A DNA stretch of 64,000 nt. Source: Providencia burhodogranariea DSM 19968. GTDB taxonomy: Bacteria > Pseudomonadota > Gammaproteobacteria > Enterobacterales > Enterobacteriaceae. Position numbers and translations under genes: made by a program. How positions within the stretch are numbered: the stretch's first letter is position 1; each line of letters begins with the position of its first letter. The stretch spans positions 183,092-247,091 of the forward strand of contig NZ_KB233225.1 of assembly GCF_000314855.2 (NCBI RefSeq). The letters are read 5' to 3'. The notes beneath the pieces are model-generated. The model saw only the letters and a list, made by a program, of their open reading frames with translations, searched no databases and was not told the DNA's origin. Positions 1 to 10,321 of this stretch are shown piece after piece.

Positions 1-194
1 ATTCGCCGCTTTTCTCTAATCTAAAACTCATGAGGTATAATTGATTACATTAAAAAATGTACAAAACCGCATTTATTGAGAACGAAAATTAGATTCGGAA
101 AATGATATTCAGTGATTTAGAGCAGGGAATTTCTCTATTTTACGAATTAATTGTTAATTAATGTTGTTTTTTTAGGCAAGGCTACGGTTATTTC

Positions 195-223
195 TTGCGC
201 CTTTGAGTCCTCAGCACTAGACT
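195..223 (+). promoter_or_regulatory. Possible queA promoter
   Basis: TTGCGC at 195-200 is followed after 17 bases by TAGACT at 218-223, about 34 bases before the queA start. Both boxes match sigma-70 consensus only partly (3/6 and 4/6). A perfect TATAAT also sits at 36-41 but lacks a good -35 box. The rest of 1-256 holds no gene that I can see. Confidence 0.3.
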
Positions 224-256
224 AGTCGCCTATTTTTTTAGATTGAAGTTAATACA

Positions 257-1327
257 ATGCGTGTTTCTGATTTTACTTTTGAATTACCCGAAGAATTAAT
301 TGCCCATTATCCTCAAGCCCAGCGAAGCGCATGCAAATTGCTAAATCTTGACGGCCCAACGGGGCAGCTAACGCATGGTGTTTTTACAGATATTCTTGAG
401 AAACTGAATCCCGGCGACTTATTAGTGTTTAACAACACTCGCGTCATTCCTGCTAGGTTGTTTGGCCGTAAAGCAAGTGGCGGTAAAATTGAAGTTCTTG
501 TTGAGAGAATGCTGGATGAACATCGTGTACTCGCGCATATCAGAGCCTCTAAAGCACCAAAAGAAGGCGCAGAGCTAATTCTCGGTGAAGACGAAAGCGT
601 GAATGCAACAATGGTTGCTCGTCATGGAGCACTATTTGAATTGCAGTTTGAAGATGACCGCGATGTCCTCACCATACTCAATCAAATCGGTCATATGCCA
701 TTACCGCCTTATATCGACCGCCCTGATGAAGAGTCCGATAAAGAACTCTATCAAACAGTTTATAGTCAACGCCCTGGCGCAGTAGCCGCACCAACAGCCG
801 GTCTACACTTTGATGAACCTTTGCTTGAAGCTCTACGTGCAAAGGGTATCGAAATGGCTTTCGTCACGCTACATGTTGGTGCTGGTACATTCCAACCTGT
901 CCGCGTTGATACTATCGAAGATCATGTGATGCATTCCGAATATGCTGAAGTACCACAAGATGTGGTTGATGCAGTGTTGGCTTGTAAAGCGCGTGGAAAT
1001 CGTGTTGTTGCAGTTGGAACCACCTCAGTACGTTCACTTGAAAGTGCCGCTAAAGCTAGTCAAAATGCATTGATTGCTCCCTTTTTTGATGATACCCAAA
1101 TCTTTATTTTCCCCGGATTCGAATATCAAATCGTTGATATTTTGATTACCAATTTTCATTTGCCGGAATCGACATTGATCATGTTAGTTTCTGCATTTGC
1201 AGGATACCAAAATACCATGCAAGCCTATAAAGAAGCCGTAGCACAGAAGTATCGCTTCTTTAGTTATGGTGATGCGATGTACATCACCCGTAATCCGCTA
1301 GCGCGTTTAGAGCAAGTTGGAGAGTAG
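257..1327 (+). CDS. queA: S-adenosylmethionine:tRNA ribosyltransferase-isomerase QueA
   Basis: Cytoplasmic enzyme that transfers and isomerises the ribosyl group of S-adenosylmethionine onto preQ1 at the wobble base of tRNAs with GUN anticodons, giving epoxyqueuosine. The 356 residues equal the E. coli length and align from the first residue ([13 protein letters not shown]). Family motifs seen are PTAGLHF near residue 178, [11 protein letters not shown] near 208 and [10 protein letters not shown] near 298. The next gene, tgt, performs the preceding step (preQ1 insertion), as in E. coli. The 89-base gap to tgt suggests co-transcription. The ribosome-binding site is weak (GAAG at 245-248). Identification is secure. 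Confidence 0.97.
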   Translation: MRVSDFTFELPEELIAHYPQAQRSACKLLNLDGPTGQLTHGVFTDILEKLNPGDLLVFNNTRVIPARLFGRKASGGKIEVLVERMLDEHRVLAHIRASKAPKEGAELILGEDESVNATMVARHGALFELQFEDDRDVLTILNQIGHMPLPPYIDRPDEESDKELYQTVYSQRPGAVAAPTAGLHFDEPLLEALRAKGIEMAFVTLHVGAGTFQPVRVDTIEDHVMHSEYAEVPQDVVDAVLACKARGNRVVAVGTTSVRSLESAAKASQNALIAPFFDDTQIFIFPGFEYQIVDILITNFHLPESTLIMLVSAFAGYQNTMQAYKEAVAQKYRFFSYGDAMYITRNPLARLEQVGE

Positions 1328-1374
1328 TTGTTATTCGATAGGCAGTAGCATTGCTGCTTGCTTATTATCGTTAA

Positions 1375-2544
<1,170 letters not shown>

Positions 2545-2637
2545 ATTTAAGTGCGAAATTGGGCTAACCTGTGTAGCATAGCAGGCTTGGCTGTACTTAT
2601 GTTTTAAATTGCTTTCAATAACAATGAGGAAAGTTGA

Positions 2638-2970
2638 ATGAGTTTTTTTATTTCTGAAGCAGCGGCATCCGCAGGCGGTCAAGCACAGGGCAGCCCGTAC
2701 ACGATGGTCATCATGCTCGTCGTTTTTGCCCTGATCTTCTACTTCATGATCCTGCGTCCACAGCAAAAACGTGCTAAAGAGCATCGTAAACTGATGGAAT
2801 CAATTTCTAAAGGTGATGAAGTTTTAACTACAGGCGGTTTGATCGGACGTGTGAGCAAGGTTTCTGAGACTGGTTATGTTGTTCTTGAACTGAGCGAAAC
2901 AACTGAAGTAACTATCAAACGTGATTTTGTTGCTGCCGTTTTACCTAAAGGCACAATGAAAGCTATTTAA
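2638..2970 (+). CDS. yajC: Sec translocon accessory subunit YajC
   Basis: Small inner-membrane protein that joins SecD and SecF in the accessory complex of the SecYEG translocon. The 110 residues equal the E. coli length. One transmembrane helix runs from about residue 20 to 39 (YTMVIMLVVFALIFYFMIL), followed by the conserved RPQQKRAKEHRKL and a cytoplasmic domain. GAGGAA upstream of ATG 2638 serves as ribosome-binding site. It sits 93 bases after tgt and 27 before secD, so the three are probably one transcription unit. Confidence 0.96.
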   Translation: MSFFISEAAASAGGQAQGSPYTMVIMLVVFALIFYFMILRPQQKRAKEHRKLMESISKGDEVLTTGGLIGRVSKVSETGYVVLELSETTEVTIKRDFVAAVLPKGTMKAI

Positions 2971-2997
2971 TTTCTGATTTTCCCGAAGGGAACTGCC

Positions 2998-4845
2998 GTG
3001 CTAAACCGTTATCCTTTGTGGAAGTACCTGATGCTGATCGCTGCGATCCTCATCGGCCTGCTTTATGCACTTCCAAACCTATATGGTGAGGATCCGGCTG
3101 TTCAGATCACTGGCGCGCGGGGAACCGCCGCCAATGAACAAACGCTGATCCAAGTCCAAAAAACGTTAGAAAAAGACAATATACAGAGTAAATCAATCGC
3201 TCTGGAAAATGGGGCTGTACTTGCCCGATTCAACAACTCTGATGTTCAGCTGCTTGCCCGTGAAGCACTCGTTAGCGGACTGGGCGATCAATATGTTGTT
3301 GCACTTAACCTTGCACCTGCGACACCTAAGTGGCTAGAAGCTGTTGGCGGTGAGCCAATGAAGCTTGGCCTTGACTTACGTGGTGGGGTTCACTTCCTTA
3401 TGGAAGTTGATATGGACACTGCATTAGGCAAATTGCAGGAACAAAACATGGACGGTATACGTAATGACTTGCGTGAAGCAGGAATTGCGTACTCTTCTAT
3501 CCGTAAAGGCGATAACTATAGTGTTGAAGTGCGTTTTCGTAACGCTGACGACCGTAGTCAAGCAGAGAAAATACTGGCTCGTAAATTCCAAGACCTTGTA
3601 TTCTCCGATGGTAGTAACAATACCATGATTGCCGTTATGACGGATGAGCGTCTACGTGAGGCTCGTAACTATGCCGTAGCTCAAAACATTACTATTATTC
3701 GTAACCGTGTAAACCAGTTAGGTGTTGCAGAACCTTTAGTTCAACGCCAAGGTGCGGACCGTATTGTTGTTGAGTTACCAGGTATTCAAGATACTGCGCG
3801 CGCGAAAGAAATTTTAGGCGCAACAGCAACACTGGAATTCCGTTTAGTCAACTCAGGCATAGACAGCTCTGCTGCTGAAAGTGGCCGTGTTCCTGGTGAT
3901 TCAGAAGTTAAATATGATCGTAATGGTGTGCCTTATGTACTCTATAAACGCGTTGTTTTAACGGGGGATCATATTACTGATTCGTCATCCGGCGGCGATG
4001 AAAATGGTGCACCACAAGTTAGTATTAGCCTCGACAATGCTGGTGGCTCTATCATGTCTGACTTTACTCGTGATAATCAGGGTAAACTCATGGCAACACT
4101 GTTTGTTGAATATAAAGACAGTGGCAAGAAAGATGCCGAAGGTCGTTCAATCTTGGTGAAAGACGAAAAAGTTATCAACGCCGCAAATATTTCTGCACGC
4201 TTTGGTAGCCAATTCCGAATCACAGGTATCAATGATCCGAATGAAGCTCGTCAGCTATCATTACTGCTGCGCGCGGGTGCGTTGATTGCACCAATCCAAA
4301 TCGTTGAAGAGCGTACCATTGGTCCAACTCTTGGTTTGCAAAATATCGAACAAGGTCTGAAAGCCTGTTTAGCTGGTTTGTTTGCATCAATCCTATTTAT
4401 GATTATTTATTATCGTAAATTTGGTTTGATAGCCAGTACAGCGCTGATGGCAAACTTGGTTATGATTGTGGGTGTAATGTCGCTTCTACCAGGAGCAACA
4501 CTGACCATGCCGGGTATTGCGGGTATCGTTCTAACCCTGGCAGTTGCAGTCGATGCTAACGTTCTGATAAATGAGCGTATCAAAGAAGAGCTTCGCAATG
4601 GGCGCTCCGTCCAGCAAGCGATTCATGAAGGCTATAAAGGTGCCTTCTCAAGTATTATCGACGCAAACCTGACAACACTTATCACTGCAATTATTCTGTA
4701 TGCAGTGGGTACAGGGTCAATCAAAGGCTTTGCAATTACGACAGCTATAGGTGTCGCAACCTCTATGTTTACAGCTATTATAGGAACACGTGCCATTGTG
4801 AACCTATTGTACGGCGGTAAACGTGTTAAAAAGCTGTCAATTTAA
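2998..4845 (+). CDS. secD: Protein translocase subunit SecD
   Basis: Inner-membrane subunit of the SecDF-YajC complex, which uses the proton gradient to pull secreted proteins through SecYEG. It starts with GTG at 2998 preceded by GAAGGG, and the 615 residues equal the E. coli length. An N-terminal membrane helix (residues 9-27) precedes a large periplasmic domain with [14 protein letters not shown] near 124. Five further membrane segments of the RND type follow residue 450, including [15 protein letters not shown] near 520. Its stop codon overlaps the secF ribosome-binding site, so translation of the pair is likely coupled. Confidence 0.97.
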   Translation: MLNRYPLWKYLMLIAAILIGLLYALPNLYGEDPAVQITGARGTAANEQTLIQVQKTLEKDNIQSKSIALENGAVLARFNNSDVQLLAREALVSGLGDQYVVALNLAPATPKWLEAVGGEPMKLGLDLRGGVHFLMEVDMDTALGKLQEQNMDGIRNDLREAGIAYSSIRKGDNYSVEVRFRNADDRSQAEKILARKFQDLVFSDGSNNTMIAVMTDERLREARNYAVAQNITIIRNRVNQLGVAEPLVQRQGADRIVVELPGIQDTARAKEILGATATLEFRLVNSGIDSSAAESGRVPGDSEVKYDRNGVPYVLYKRVVLTGDHITDSSSGGDENGAPQVSISLDNAGGSIMSDFTRDNQGKLMATLFVEYKDSGKKDAEGRSILVKDEKVINAANISARFGSQFRITGINDPNEARQLSLLLRAGALIAPIQIVEERTIGPTLGLQNIEQGLKACLAGLFASILFMIIYYRKFGLIASTALMANLVMIVGVMSLLPGATLTMPGIAGIVLTLAVAVDANVLINERIKEELRNGRSVQQAIHEGYKGAFSSIIDANLTTLITAIILYAVGTGSIKGFAITTAIGVATSMFTAIIGTRAIVNLLYGGKRVKKLSI

Positions 4846-4855
4846 GGAGCACGTT

Positions 4856-5824
4856 GTGGCACAGGATTATACTGTTGAACAATTGAACTATGGCCGTAAA
4901 GTCTATGACTTTATGCGCTGGGACAACGTTGCCTTTGGTATTTCTATCGTATTACTTATCGCCTCTATTGCGATTATTGGCGTTAAAGGGTTCAACTGGG
5001 GACTTGATTTCACCGGTGGTACCGTCGTAGAAATCAACCTAAGCCAGCCTGCTGATTTGGATAAAATTCGAGAAAGTCTTTCAAACGCCGATCACAAAGA
5101 CCCTCTTATCCAAAACTTTGGTAGCACCCGTGACATCATGATCCGTTTACCTCCTGCTGAAGGGGTTGCAGGTCAGGAAGTGGGTAAAGATCTAATTAGC
5201 ATTATCAATAAAAATGTTGATGATAAAGCGACGGTTAAACGTATTGAGTTTGTTGGACCGAGTGTTGGTGCTGAACTTGCTCAAACGGGTGCTCTGGCAT
5301 TGTTAGCAGCGCTTATCTGTATTCTATTTTATGTTGGTTTCCGTTTTGAATGGCGTTTGGCAGCGGGTGCTGTATTGGCTCTTGCGCATGACGTGGTCAT
5401 TACGTTAGGTATCTTATCTCTTTTTCATATTGAGATAGATATGACCATTGTGGCATCCTTGATGTCCGTTATTGGTTACTCACTGAACGACAGTATCGTA
5501 GTATCTGACCGTATTCGTGAGAACTTCCGTAAGATCCGCCGTGGTACGCCATATGAAATTATGAACGTCTCTTTAACCCAGACGTTGAGCCGTACGATTA
5601 TGACATCAGCAACGACCTTATTGGTTGTTCTGATGCTGTACATCTTCGGTGGTGCGATGCTAGAAGGATTCTCACTCGTTATGTTAATCGGTGTGACCAT
5701 TGGTACAATTTCATCTATCTATGTTGCTTCTGCTTTGGCACTGAAGATGGGAATGAGACGCGAGCATTTGATTCCGGTTAAAGTTGAGAAGGAAGGGGCT
5801 GACCAAGATTCATTACTGCCTTAA
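4856..5824 (+). CDS. secF: Protein translocase subunit SecF
   Basis: Partner of SecD in the proton-driven Sec accessory complex of the inner membrane. I take GTG 4856 as the start because AAGGAG at 4844-4849 sits seven bases upstream and the product ([20 protein letters not shown]) aligns with E. coli SecF, giving 322 residues. An in-frame ATG at 4823 inside secD would add 11 unrelated residues. Motifs are [12 protein letters not shown] near residue 48 and the RND-type membrane block with [15 protein letters not shown] near 215. A strong terminator follows at 5909, ending the tgt-yajC-secDF unit. Confidence 0.97.
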   Translation: MAQDYTVEQLNYGRKVYDFMRWDNVAFGISIVLLIASIAIIGVKGFNWGLDFTGGTVVEINLSQPADLDKIRESLSNADHKDPLIQNFGSTRDIMIRLPPAEGVAGQEVGKDLISIINKNVDDKATVKRIEFVGPSVGAELAQTGALALLAALICILFYVGFRFEWRLAAGAVLALAHDVVITLGILSLFHIEIDMTIVASLMSVIGYSLNDSIVVSDRIRENFRKIRRGTPYEIMNVSLTQTLSRTIMTSATTLLVVLMLYIFGGAMLEGFSLVMLIGVTIGTISSIYVASALALKMGMRREHLIPVKVEKEGADQDSLLP

Positions 5825-5880
5825 TTGTGTATTACTAAGGTCGTATCACTTAGGTGATTGAATAAAGCCAATATCTTTAC

Positions 5881-5903
5881 AACTCGGAGTATGACGAGTA
5901 TTA
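5881..5903. repeat. End fragment of the dispersed repeat family
   Basis: The stretch AACTCGGAGTATGACGAGTA at 5881-5900 closely resembles the end TAACTTGAAGTATGACGAAT of the fuller copy at 16895-17040 and the end adjoining yajR at 19036-19050 (reverse strand). No second end was recognised nearby, so this looks like a truncated copy between secF and its terminator. Confidence 0.45.
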
Positions 5904-5908
5904 AATTA

Positions 5909-5942
5909 AACACCCTGCAGGGAGACCGCGCAGGGTGTTTTT
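5909..5942 (+). terminator. Rho-independent terminator after secF
   Basis: Ten-base perfect stem: AACACCCTGC at 5909-5918 pairs with GCAGGGTGTT at 5930-5939, followed by a run of T to 5942. It separates the sec operon from nrdR. Confidence 0.9.
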
Positions 5943-5993
5943 CATTGCGGTCTGAGTTACACTGTTTACCCGAAATAAGAATCAGGAAACACT

Positions 5994-6443
5994 ATGCATT
6001 GCCCATTTTGCTCAGCTGTAGATACGAAAGTAATTGACTCGCGTCTGGTTGGAGAAGGCTCTCAAGTCCGCAGACGACGCCAATGTCTAGTTTGCCATGA
6101 ACGCTTCACCACCTTTGAAGTGGCGGAACTTGTTATGCCACGGGTAATCAAAAGTGATGAAGTACGTGAACCATTCGATGAAGAAAAGCTTAGGCGCGGT
6201 ATGCAAAAGGCTCTAGAAAAACGCCCTGTTAGCGCTGATGATATCGAACAAGCAATTATTTCTATCAAGTCACAATTGCGTGCAACAGGGGAAAGGGAAA
6301 TTCCGTCTAAACTGATTGGTAATTTTGTGATGGATGAACTGAAAAAATTGGATAAAGTTGCCTATATTCGTTTTGCATCAGTATACCGTAGCTTCGAAGA
6401 CGTGCGCGAGTTTGGTGAAGAGATAGCGAAATTACAGGATTAA
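5994..6443 (+). CDS. nrdR: Transcriptional repressor NrdR
   Basis: Nucleotide-sensing repressor of ribonucleotide reductase operons. The 149 residues equal the E. coli length. An N-terminal zinc ribbon (MHCPFC and, about 28 residues on, CLVCHERF) binds DNA. An ATP-cone domain follows ([20 protein letters not shown] near residue 51), which senses ATP/dATP. ATG 5994 is preceded by AGGA at 5983-5986. The gene lies four bases before ribD, so it heads the nrdR-ribD unit as in E. coli. The E. coli neighbours yajD, tsx and yajI are absent upstream. Confidence 0.97.
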   Translation: MHCPFCSAVDTKVIDSRLVGEGSQVRRRRQCLVCHERFTTFEVAELVMPRVIKSDEVREPFDEEKLRRGMQKALEKRPVSADDIEQAIISIKSQLRATGEREIPSKLIGNFVMDELKKLDKVAYIRFASVYRSFEDVREFGEEIAKLQD

Positions 6444-6447
6444 TAAG

Positions 6448-7563
6448 ATGACTGAACAAGACCGTATTTATATGTCTCGGGCGCTTGAGCTTGCCCAGAT
6501 AGGCTGTTTTACGACTTCACCAAATCCTAATGTTGGCTGTGTTATCGTGCGTGATGGCGAAATTGTTGGTGAAGGCTATCATCAAAAAGCGGGTGAGCCA
6601 CATGCTGAAGTCCACGCGTTACGTATGGCAGGCGAAAAAGCTACAGGTGCTACAGCTTATGTTACCTTAGAACCTTGTAGTCATCATGGCCGAACGCCAC
6701 CTTGTGCTGAAGCATTAATTAATGCGGGTGTAAGCCGTGTTGTTGCCGCAATGCAAGATCCAAATCCAGAGGTTGCTGGTCGTGGTTTGTACATGCTTTC
6801 TAAGGCGGGAATTGAGACTGAAACTGGCGTTTTAATGGATCAAGCTGAGGCATTAAATCGTGGGTTTTTAAAGCGTATGCGTACGGCATTTCCTTATATC
6901 CAACTGAAACTAGCTGCTTCTCTTGATGGCAAAACAGCATTAGAGTCAGGTGAAAGTAAATGGATTACTTCTGCCGCAGCCAGAAGAGATGTACAGGTGT
7001 TGCGTGCGCAAGCAAGTGCTATATTAAGTACTAGTAGCACAGTGCTTGTAGATAACCCATCACTGACTGTACGTTGGAGTGAGTTACCTGATGATGTACA
7101 AGCCATCTATCCAGAAGAAACATTGCGACAGCCGATTCGTATCGTGTTAGATAATCATAATAAAGTAACGGCTGACCACAAAGTGACTCAATTGGCGGGG
7201 GAATGTTGGTTAATTCGCCCTAAACCTGATTCTGAGGCTATTTGGCAAGGGCAAGTTGAGCAAATTCCTATTTTAGCCGATGATAATGGTATCGATTTAG
7301 TTATTCTTATGATGCAATTGGCAAAACGTAATGTTAATAGTATATGGGTTGAAGCAGGACCCAAACTTGCCGGCTCTTTGCTAAAGTTGGGCTTAGTTGA
7401 TGAACTTATTGTTTATATTGCCCCTAAATTATTAGGGGATAGTGCACGAGGTTTAGTGAATCTACCAGCACTTACTCAGTTATCAGATGCCCCTAAATTT
7501 GAATTTACGGATGCGCAAAAAGTTGGTGATGACTTGCGTGTTCGGTTACGTCCTGTGTGGTAA
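6448..7563 (+). CDS. ribD: Bifunctional riboflavin deaminase/reductase RibD
   Basis: Catalyses two steps of riboflavin synthesis in the cytoplasm: deamination of the pyrimidine made from GTP, then NADPH-dependent reduction of its ribosyl side chain. The product has 371 residues (E. coli 367). The N-terminal deaminase domain shows the zinc ligands in PHAEVHAL near residue 51 and PCSHHGRTPPC near 75. The reductase domain begins around residue 150 (LKLAASLDGKTAL). It follows nrdR after four bases, with AGGA at 6436-6439 inside the nrdR end as ribosome-binding site, which suggests translational coupling. Confidence 0.97.
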   Translation: MTEQDRIYMSRALELAQIGCFTTSPNPNVGCVIVRDGEIVGEGYHQKAGEPHAEVHALRMAGEKATGATAYVTLEPCSHHGRTPPCAEALINAGVSRVVAAMQDPNPEVAGRGLYMLSKAGIETETGVLMDQAEALNRGFLKRMRTAFPYIQLKLAASLDGKTALESGESKWITSAAARRDVQVLRAQASAILSTSSTVLVDNPSLTVRWSELPDDVQAIYPEETLRQPIRIVLDNHNKVTADHKVTQLAGECWLIRPKPDSEAIWQGQVEQIPILADDNGIDLVILMMQLAKRNVNSIWVEAGPKLAGSLLKLGLVDELIVYIAPKLLGDSARGLVNLPALTQLSDAPKFEFTDAQKVGDDLRVRLRPVW

Positions 7564-7624
7564 TAGGTTTTTTTATAGTTTTGCTGAAATTCAACCACGC
7601 GGTTAATGAAAGAATGTGATAAAA

Positions 7625-7641
7625 TCCGCGCCCCGCGGATT
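7625..7641. other. GC-rich perfect hairpin in the ribH leader
   Basis: ATCCGCG at 7625-7631 and CGCGGAT at 7635-7641 form a perfect seven-base inverted repeat with a CCC loop, 24 bases upstream of the ribH start. No T run follows (the next bases are TATAATTAATATT), so it is not a normal terminator. It may be an RNA stability or start-site element. It stands out against AT-rich surroundings. Confidence 0.6.
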
Positions 7642-7664
7642 ATAATTAATATTAAAGGAAGGCT

Positions 7665-8135
7665 ATGAACGTAATTAAAGGTGTTGTTGCTGCGCCACAA
7701 GCGCGCATCGTTATTGCAATCGCTCGTTTTAACAACTTTATTAATGATAGTCTGCTGGATGGTGCTGTTGATGCTTTAGAGCGTATCGGCCAAGTGTCTC
7801 AAGACAACATTACTGTTGTGTGGGTTCCTGGTGCTTATGAGCTGCCATTAACAGTTAAAGCATTAGCTGAAACGAAAAAATATGATGCTGTGATTGCATT
7901 AGGTACAGTTATTCGTGGCGGAACTGCCCATTTCGAATTTGTAGCTGGCGAATGTAGCTCTGGTCTTGCTCATGTTGCATTGAATAGTGATATACCTGTC
8001 ACGTTTGGTGTTCTGACAACTGAAAACATTGAGCAAGCAATTGAACGTGCTGGTACTAAAGCTGGCAACAAAGGCGCTGAAGCCGCATTAACTGCATTAG
8101 AAATGATTAATGTACTTAAGGCTATAAAAGGCTGA
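7665..8135 (+). CDS. ribH: 6,7-dimethyl-8-ribityllumazine synthase
   Basis: Condenses the RibD-derived ribityl-pyrimidine with 3,4-dihydroxy-2-butanone 4-phosphate to form the direct riboflavin precursor. It is called ribE in E. coli. The 156 residues equal the E. coli length, and members of the family form 60-subunit shells. Typical motifs are [15 protein letters not shown] near residue 22, VPGAYELPL near 53 and [17 protein letters not shown] near 82, with the catalytic His in the last. AAAGGAAGG lies just upstream of ATG 7665. It is 101 bases after ribD and 29 before nusB. Confidence 0.97.
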   Translation: MNVIKGVVAAPQARIVIAIARFNNFINDSLLDGAVDALERIGQVSQDNITVVWVPGAYELPLTVKALAETKKYDAVIALGTVIRGGTAHFEFVAGECSSGLAHVALNSDIPVTFGVLTTENIEQAIERAGTKAGNKGAEAALTALEMINVLKAIKG

Positions 8136-8164
8136 TTTAGTTTTTTTTATTTAAGGGGAATCTT

Positions 8165-8581
8165 GTGAAACCTGCTGCTCGTCGTCGCGCTCGTGAGTGT
8201 GCTGTACAGGCCATCTATTCATGGCAATTATCCGGTAATAATATTTCCGATGTGGAATATGAATTTATTGCTGAACAAGACATGTCTGATGTTGATATAA
8301 CTTACTTTCGTGAACTGTTGTCAGGGGTGGCTAATAATGCGATCAAACTTGATCAACAAATGTCACCTTTCTTATCTCGCCAGCTAGAAGAATTAGGGCA
8401 AGTAGAGAAAGCAATTTTACGTGTATCTATGTATGAACTTAGCTATCGTCAGGATGTACCTTACAAGGTAGCGATTAACGAAGGTATTGAACTGGCCAAA
8501 GTTTTTGGTGCAGAAGATAGCCATAAATTTGTTAATGGTGTTCTTGATAAGGCAGCACCGGCAGTTCGTCGTAAAAAATAA
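8165..8581 (+). CDS. nusB: Transcription antitermination factor NusB
   Basis: All-helical RNA-binding protein that binds boxA with NusE (ribosomal protein S10) and promotes antitermination in rRNA operons. It starts with GTG 8165 after AAGGGGAA, and has 138 residues (E. coli 139). The conserved opening is [20 protein letters not shown], and the C-terminal part holds [17 protein letters not shown] and KFVNGVLDK. It directly follows ribH, the standard ribH-nusB-thiL order, but a hairpin terminator at 8625 probably reduces read-through into thiL. Confidence 0.97.
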   Translation: MKPAARRRARECAVQAIYSWQLSGNNISDVEYEFIAEQDMSDVDITYFRELLSGVANNAIKLDQQMSPFLSRQLEELGQVEKAILRVSMYELSYRQDVPYKVAINEGIELAKVFGAEDSHKFVNGVLDKAAPAVRRKK

Positions 8582-8624
8582 GAAATTGTTCAGGGTTCCC
8601 TCCTGTAATACTACAGTAGTAATG

Positions 8625-8653
8625 AGATAGGCTGGGTTCCGGCCTATCTTTGT
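8625..8653 (+). terminator. Probable terminator between nusB and thiL
   Basis: AGATAGGC at 8625-8632 pairs with GCCTATCT at 8642-8649, with a nine-base loop and then TTGTATT. The T tract is broken, so termination may be partial. Confidence 0.5.
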
Positions 8654-8718
8654 ATTCATATGTTTATTTTTTAGCGGTAATGCTATTAATTAGGCATAGC
8701 GAAAATGGAAAATCTACC

Positions 8719-9708
8719 ATGTCATATGGCGAATTTGACCTCATCGCACGTTACTTTAATCGTCAACTAACCAATCGACGTGATGTGAATATCGGTATTG
8801 GTGACGACTGTGCGTTGATGACTATCCCGGAAAAACAGCAGCTTGCAGTGAGCACTGATACACTGGTTTCCGGTATTCATTTCCTTCCAGAGATTTCTCC
8901 AGCAGATCTTGCTTACAAATCATTGGCTTCTAATCTAAGCGATCTTGCTGCTATGGGGGCTGATCCTGCATGGGTTTCTCTTGCTATCACATTACCTCAT
9001 ATTGATCCTGATTGGCTTCAGCAATTTAGTGACAGCTTATTTGAACAAATCAATTATTACGGCATGCAGTTGATTGGTGGTGATACAACTCGTGGGCCTA
9101 TGAGCCTAACCTATACTGTGCACGGTTTAATTCCAGTTGGGAAAGCTTTATCACGCTCAGGTGCTCGTAATGGTGATTGGATTTACGTAACAGGAACGCT
9201 TGGTGATAGTGCTGCGGGTTTAGCACTATTACAGGGTAAATTAATCTCTGTAGATGAAAAACAAAAAGCATGGTTAATTGGTCGGCACTTACGCCCTCAG
9301 CCTAGGATTTTACAAGGACAAGCGCTACGCAATTTAGCTTCTTCAGCAATCGATATTTCAGATGGATTAATTTCAGATCTCAATCATATACTCAAAGCGA
9401 GTGGTTGTGGTGCGCGTATCAATCTTGATGCTTTACCATTGTCTAATGAACTGCAACAAAACTGCTCAGTAGAACAAGCACGCGTTTGGTCTCTTAGTGG
9501 TGGGGAAGATTATGAGCTCTGCTTTACGATCCCTGAAATAAATCGCGGCGCATTAGAAATGGCGCTAGCGCATACTGGAGCAAGTTTTACTTGCATCGGG
9601 CAGATCAAACCCCAATCTGAGGGGATAAGTTATTATTGCGACAATCAGGTAGTAGATGTTGCATTAAAAGGTTTTGATCATTTTGTTCTGGAAGCAACTA
9701 ACGGATAA
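8719..9708 (+). CDS. thiL: Thiamine-monophosphate kinase ThiL
   Basis: ATP-dependent phosphorylation of thiamine monophosphate to thiamine diphosphate, the active cofactor used for example by Dxs and TktA in this window. I choose ATG 8719 because the product then begins [16 protein letters not shown] like E. coli ThiL and has 329 residues (E. coli 325). A longer reading from 8650 adds 23 residues without homology. Motifs are GIGDDCAL near residue 28, [18 protein letters not shown] near 75 and GGDTTRGP near 120. In E. coli pgpA follows and overlaps; here a terminator comes directly after. Confidence 0.95.
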   Translation: MSYGEFDLIARYFNRQLTNRRDVNIGIGDDCALMTIPEKQQLAVSTDTLVSGIHFLPEISPADLAYKSLASNLSDLAAMGADPAWVSLAITLPHIDPDWLQQFSDSLFEQINYYGMQLIGGDTTRGPMSLTYTVHGLIPVGKALSRSGARNGDWIYVTGTLGDSAAGLALLQGKLISVDEKQKAWLIGRHLRPQPRILQGQALRNLASSAIDISDGLISDLNHILKASGCGARINLDALPLSNELQQNCSVEQARVWSLSGGEDYELCFTIPEINRGALEMALAHTGASFTCIGQIKPQSEGISYYCDNQVVDVALKGFDHFVLEATNG

Positions 9709-9731
9709 ACCCATTTAATTTTTAATAATCG

Positions 9732-9765
9732 AACCCGTGCCAATAATTTGCCACGGGTTTTTTTT
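9732..9765 (+). terminator. Rho-independent terminator after thiL
   Basis: AACCCGTG at 9732-9739 pairs with CACGGGTT at 9752-9759, followed by an unbroken T run to 9765. It ends the transcript 23 bases after thiL, where E. coli would continue into pgpA. Confidence 0.9.
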
Positions 9766-10279
9766 ATTGAACTTAATTATTGATCTTTTTACTCAAGTAA
9801 AAATTTTTTAATAGTGATGAAAATCAAAGATATTATTTATATTTTTACCTGAAGAGTGAATTGAGATAATTATTAAGTAATACAACAAGTTACCTATTCA
9901 TGTGTTTAGCATTTTGTTGAAAAGGATGTGCTCTAATTTATTGAATTATAATAACTAATTATTGCCATTATATAAAAGAAAAGCTGCCAAAAGGCAGCTA
10001 AAATATAAAGAGGCGTTATATCCCATAAAATAAGAGATATTAGTGTCAATATTGACAAAAATTAATTTGAGGGTAATTAGGTATTAAAAATATACTGAAC
10101 TTTATTTGAGATAAAAGCAAGATCCTTTTTAAATAAATTTAATTGAAATTGATCTTGTACACTTTTCCAGAATGGATACTGTAAAAGCAGTGATTAGTTT
10201 AAATGGATTTGAATTTTAAGTGTTTAAAAACAATACATTATGCGTATTATGTTTTTTGTCAGATAGAAGATGCACGATC
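9766..10279. other. Gene-free AT-rich gap at the usual site of pgpA/yajO
   Basis: About 0.5 kb without a plausible coding region on either strand and without recognisable pgpA or yajO remnants. It contains one hairpin (AGCTGCC at 9982-9988, loop AAAA, GGCAGCT at 9993-9999) that on the minus strand is followed by TTCTTTTATATAAT. It could be a distant terminator for the dxs transcript, about 320 bases past its stop. An orphan plus-strand terminator lies at 10280. The region could hold a small RNA; see findings. Confidence 0.5.
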
Positions 10280-10318
10280 AGGCATTGTTTATCGTAACAA
10301 TGCCTGTTTTGTTTGGAT
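10280..10318 (+). terminator. Orphan terminator-like hairpin beside dxs
   Basis: Perfect ten-base stem: AGGCATTGTT at 10280-10289 pairs with AACAATGCCT at 10296-10305, followed on the plus strand by GTTTTGTTTGG. On the minus strand, where dxs ends 17 bases away, no U run follows. The best orientation for termination is therefore plus, although no plus-strand gene lies between the thiL terminator and here. Confidence 0.6.
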
Positions 10319-10321
10319 TAA

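Noticed and set aside
7564-7664. FMN riboswitch before ribH
   Set aside because: The spacer is only 101 bases and lacks the conserved multi-helix FMN element. In E. coli that riboswitch is upstream of ribB.
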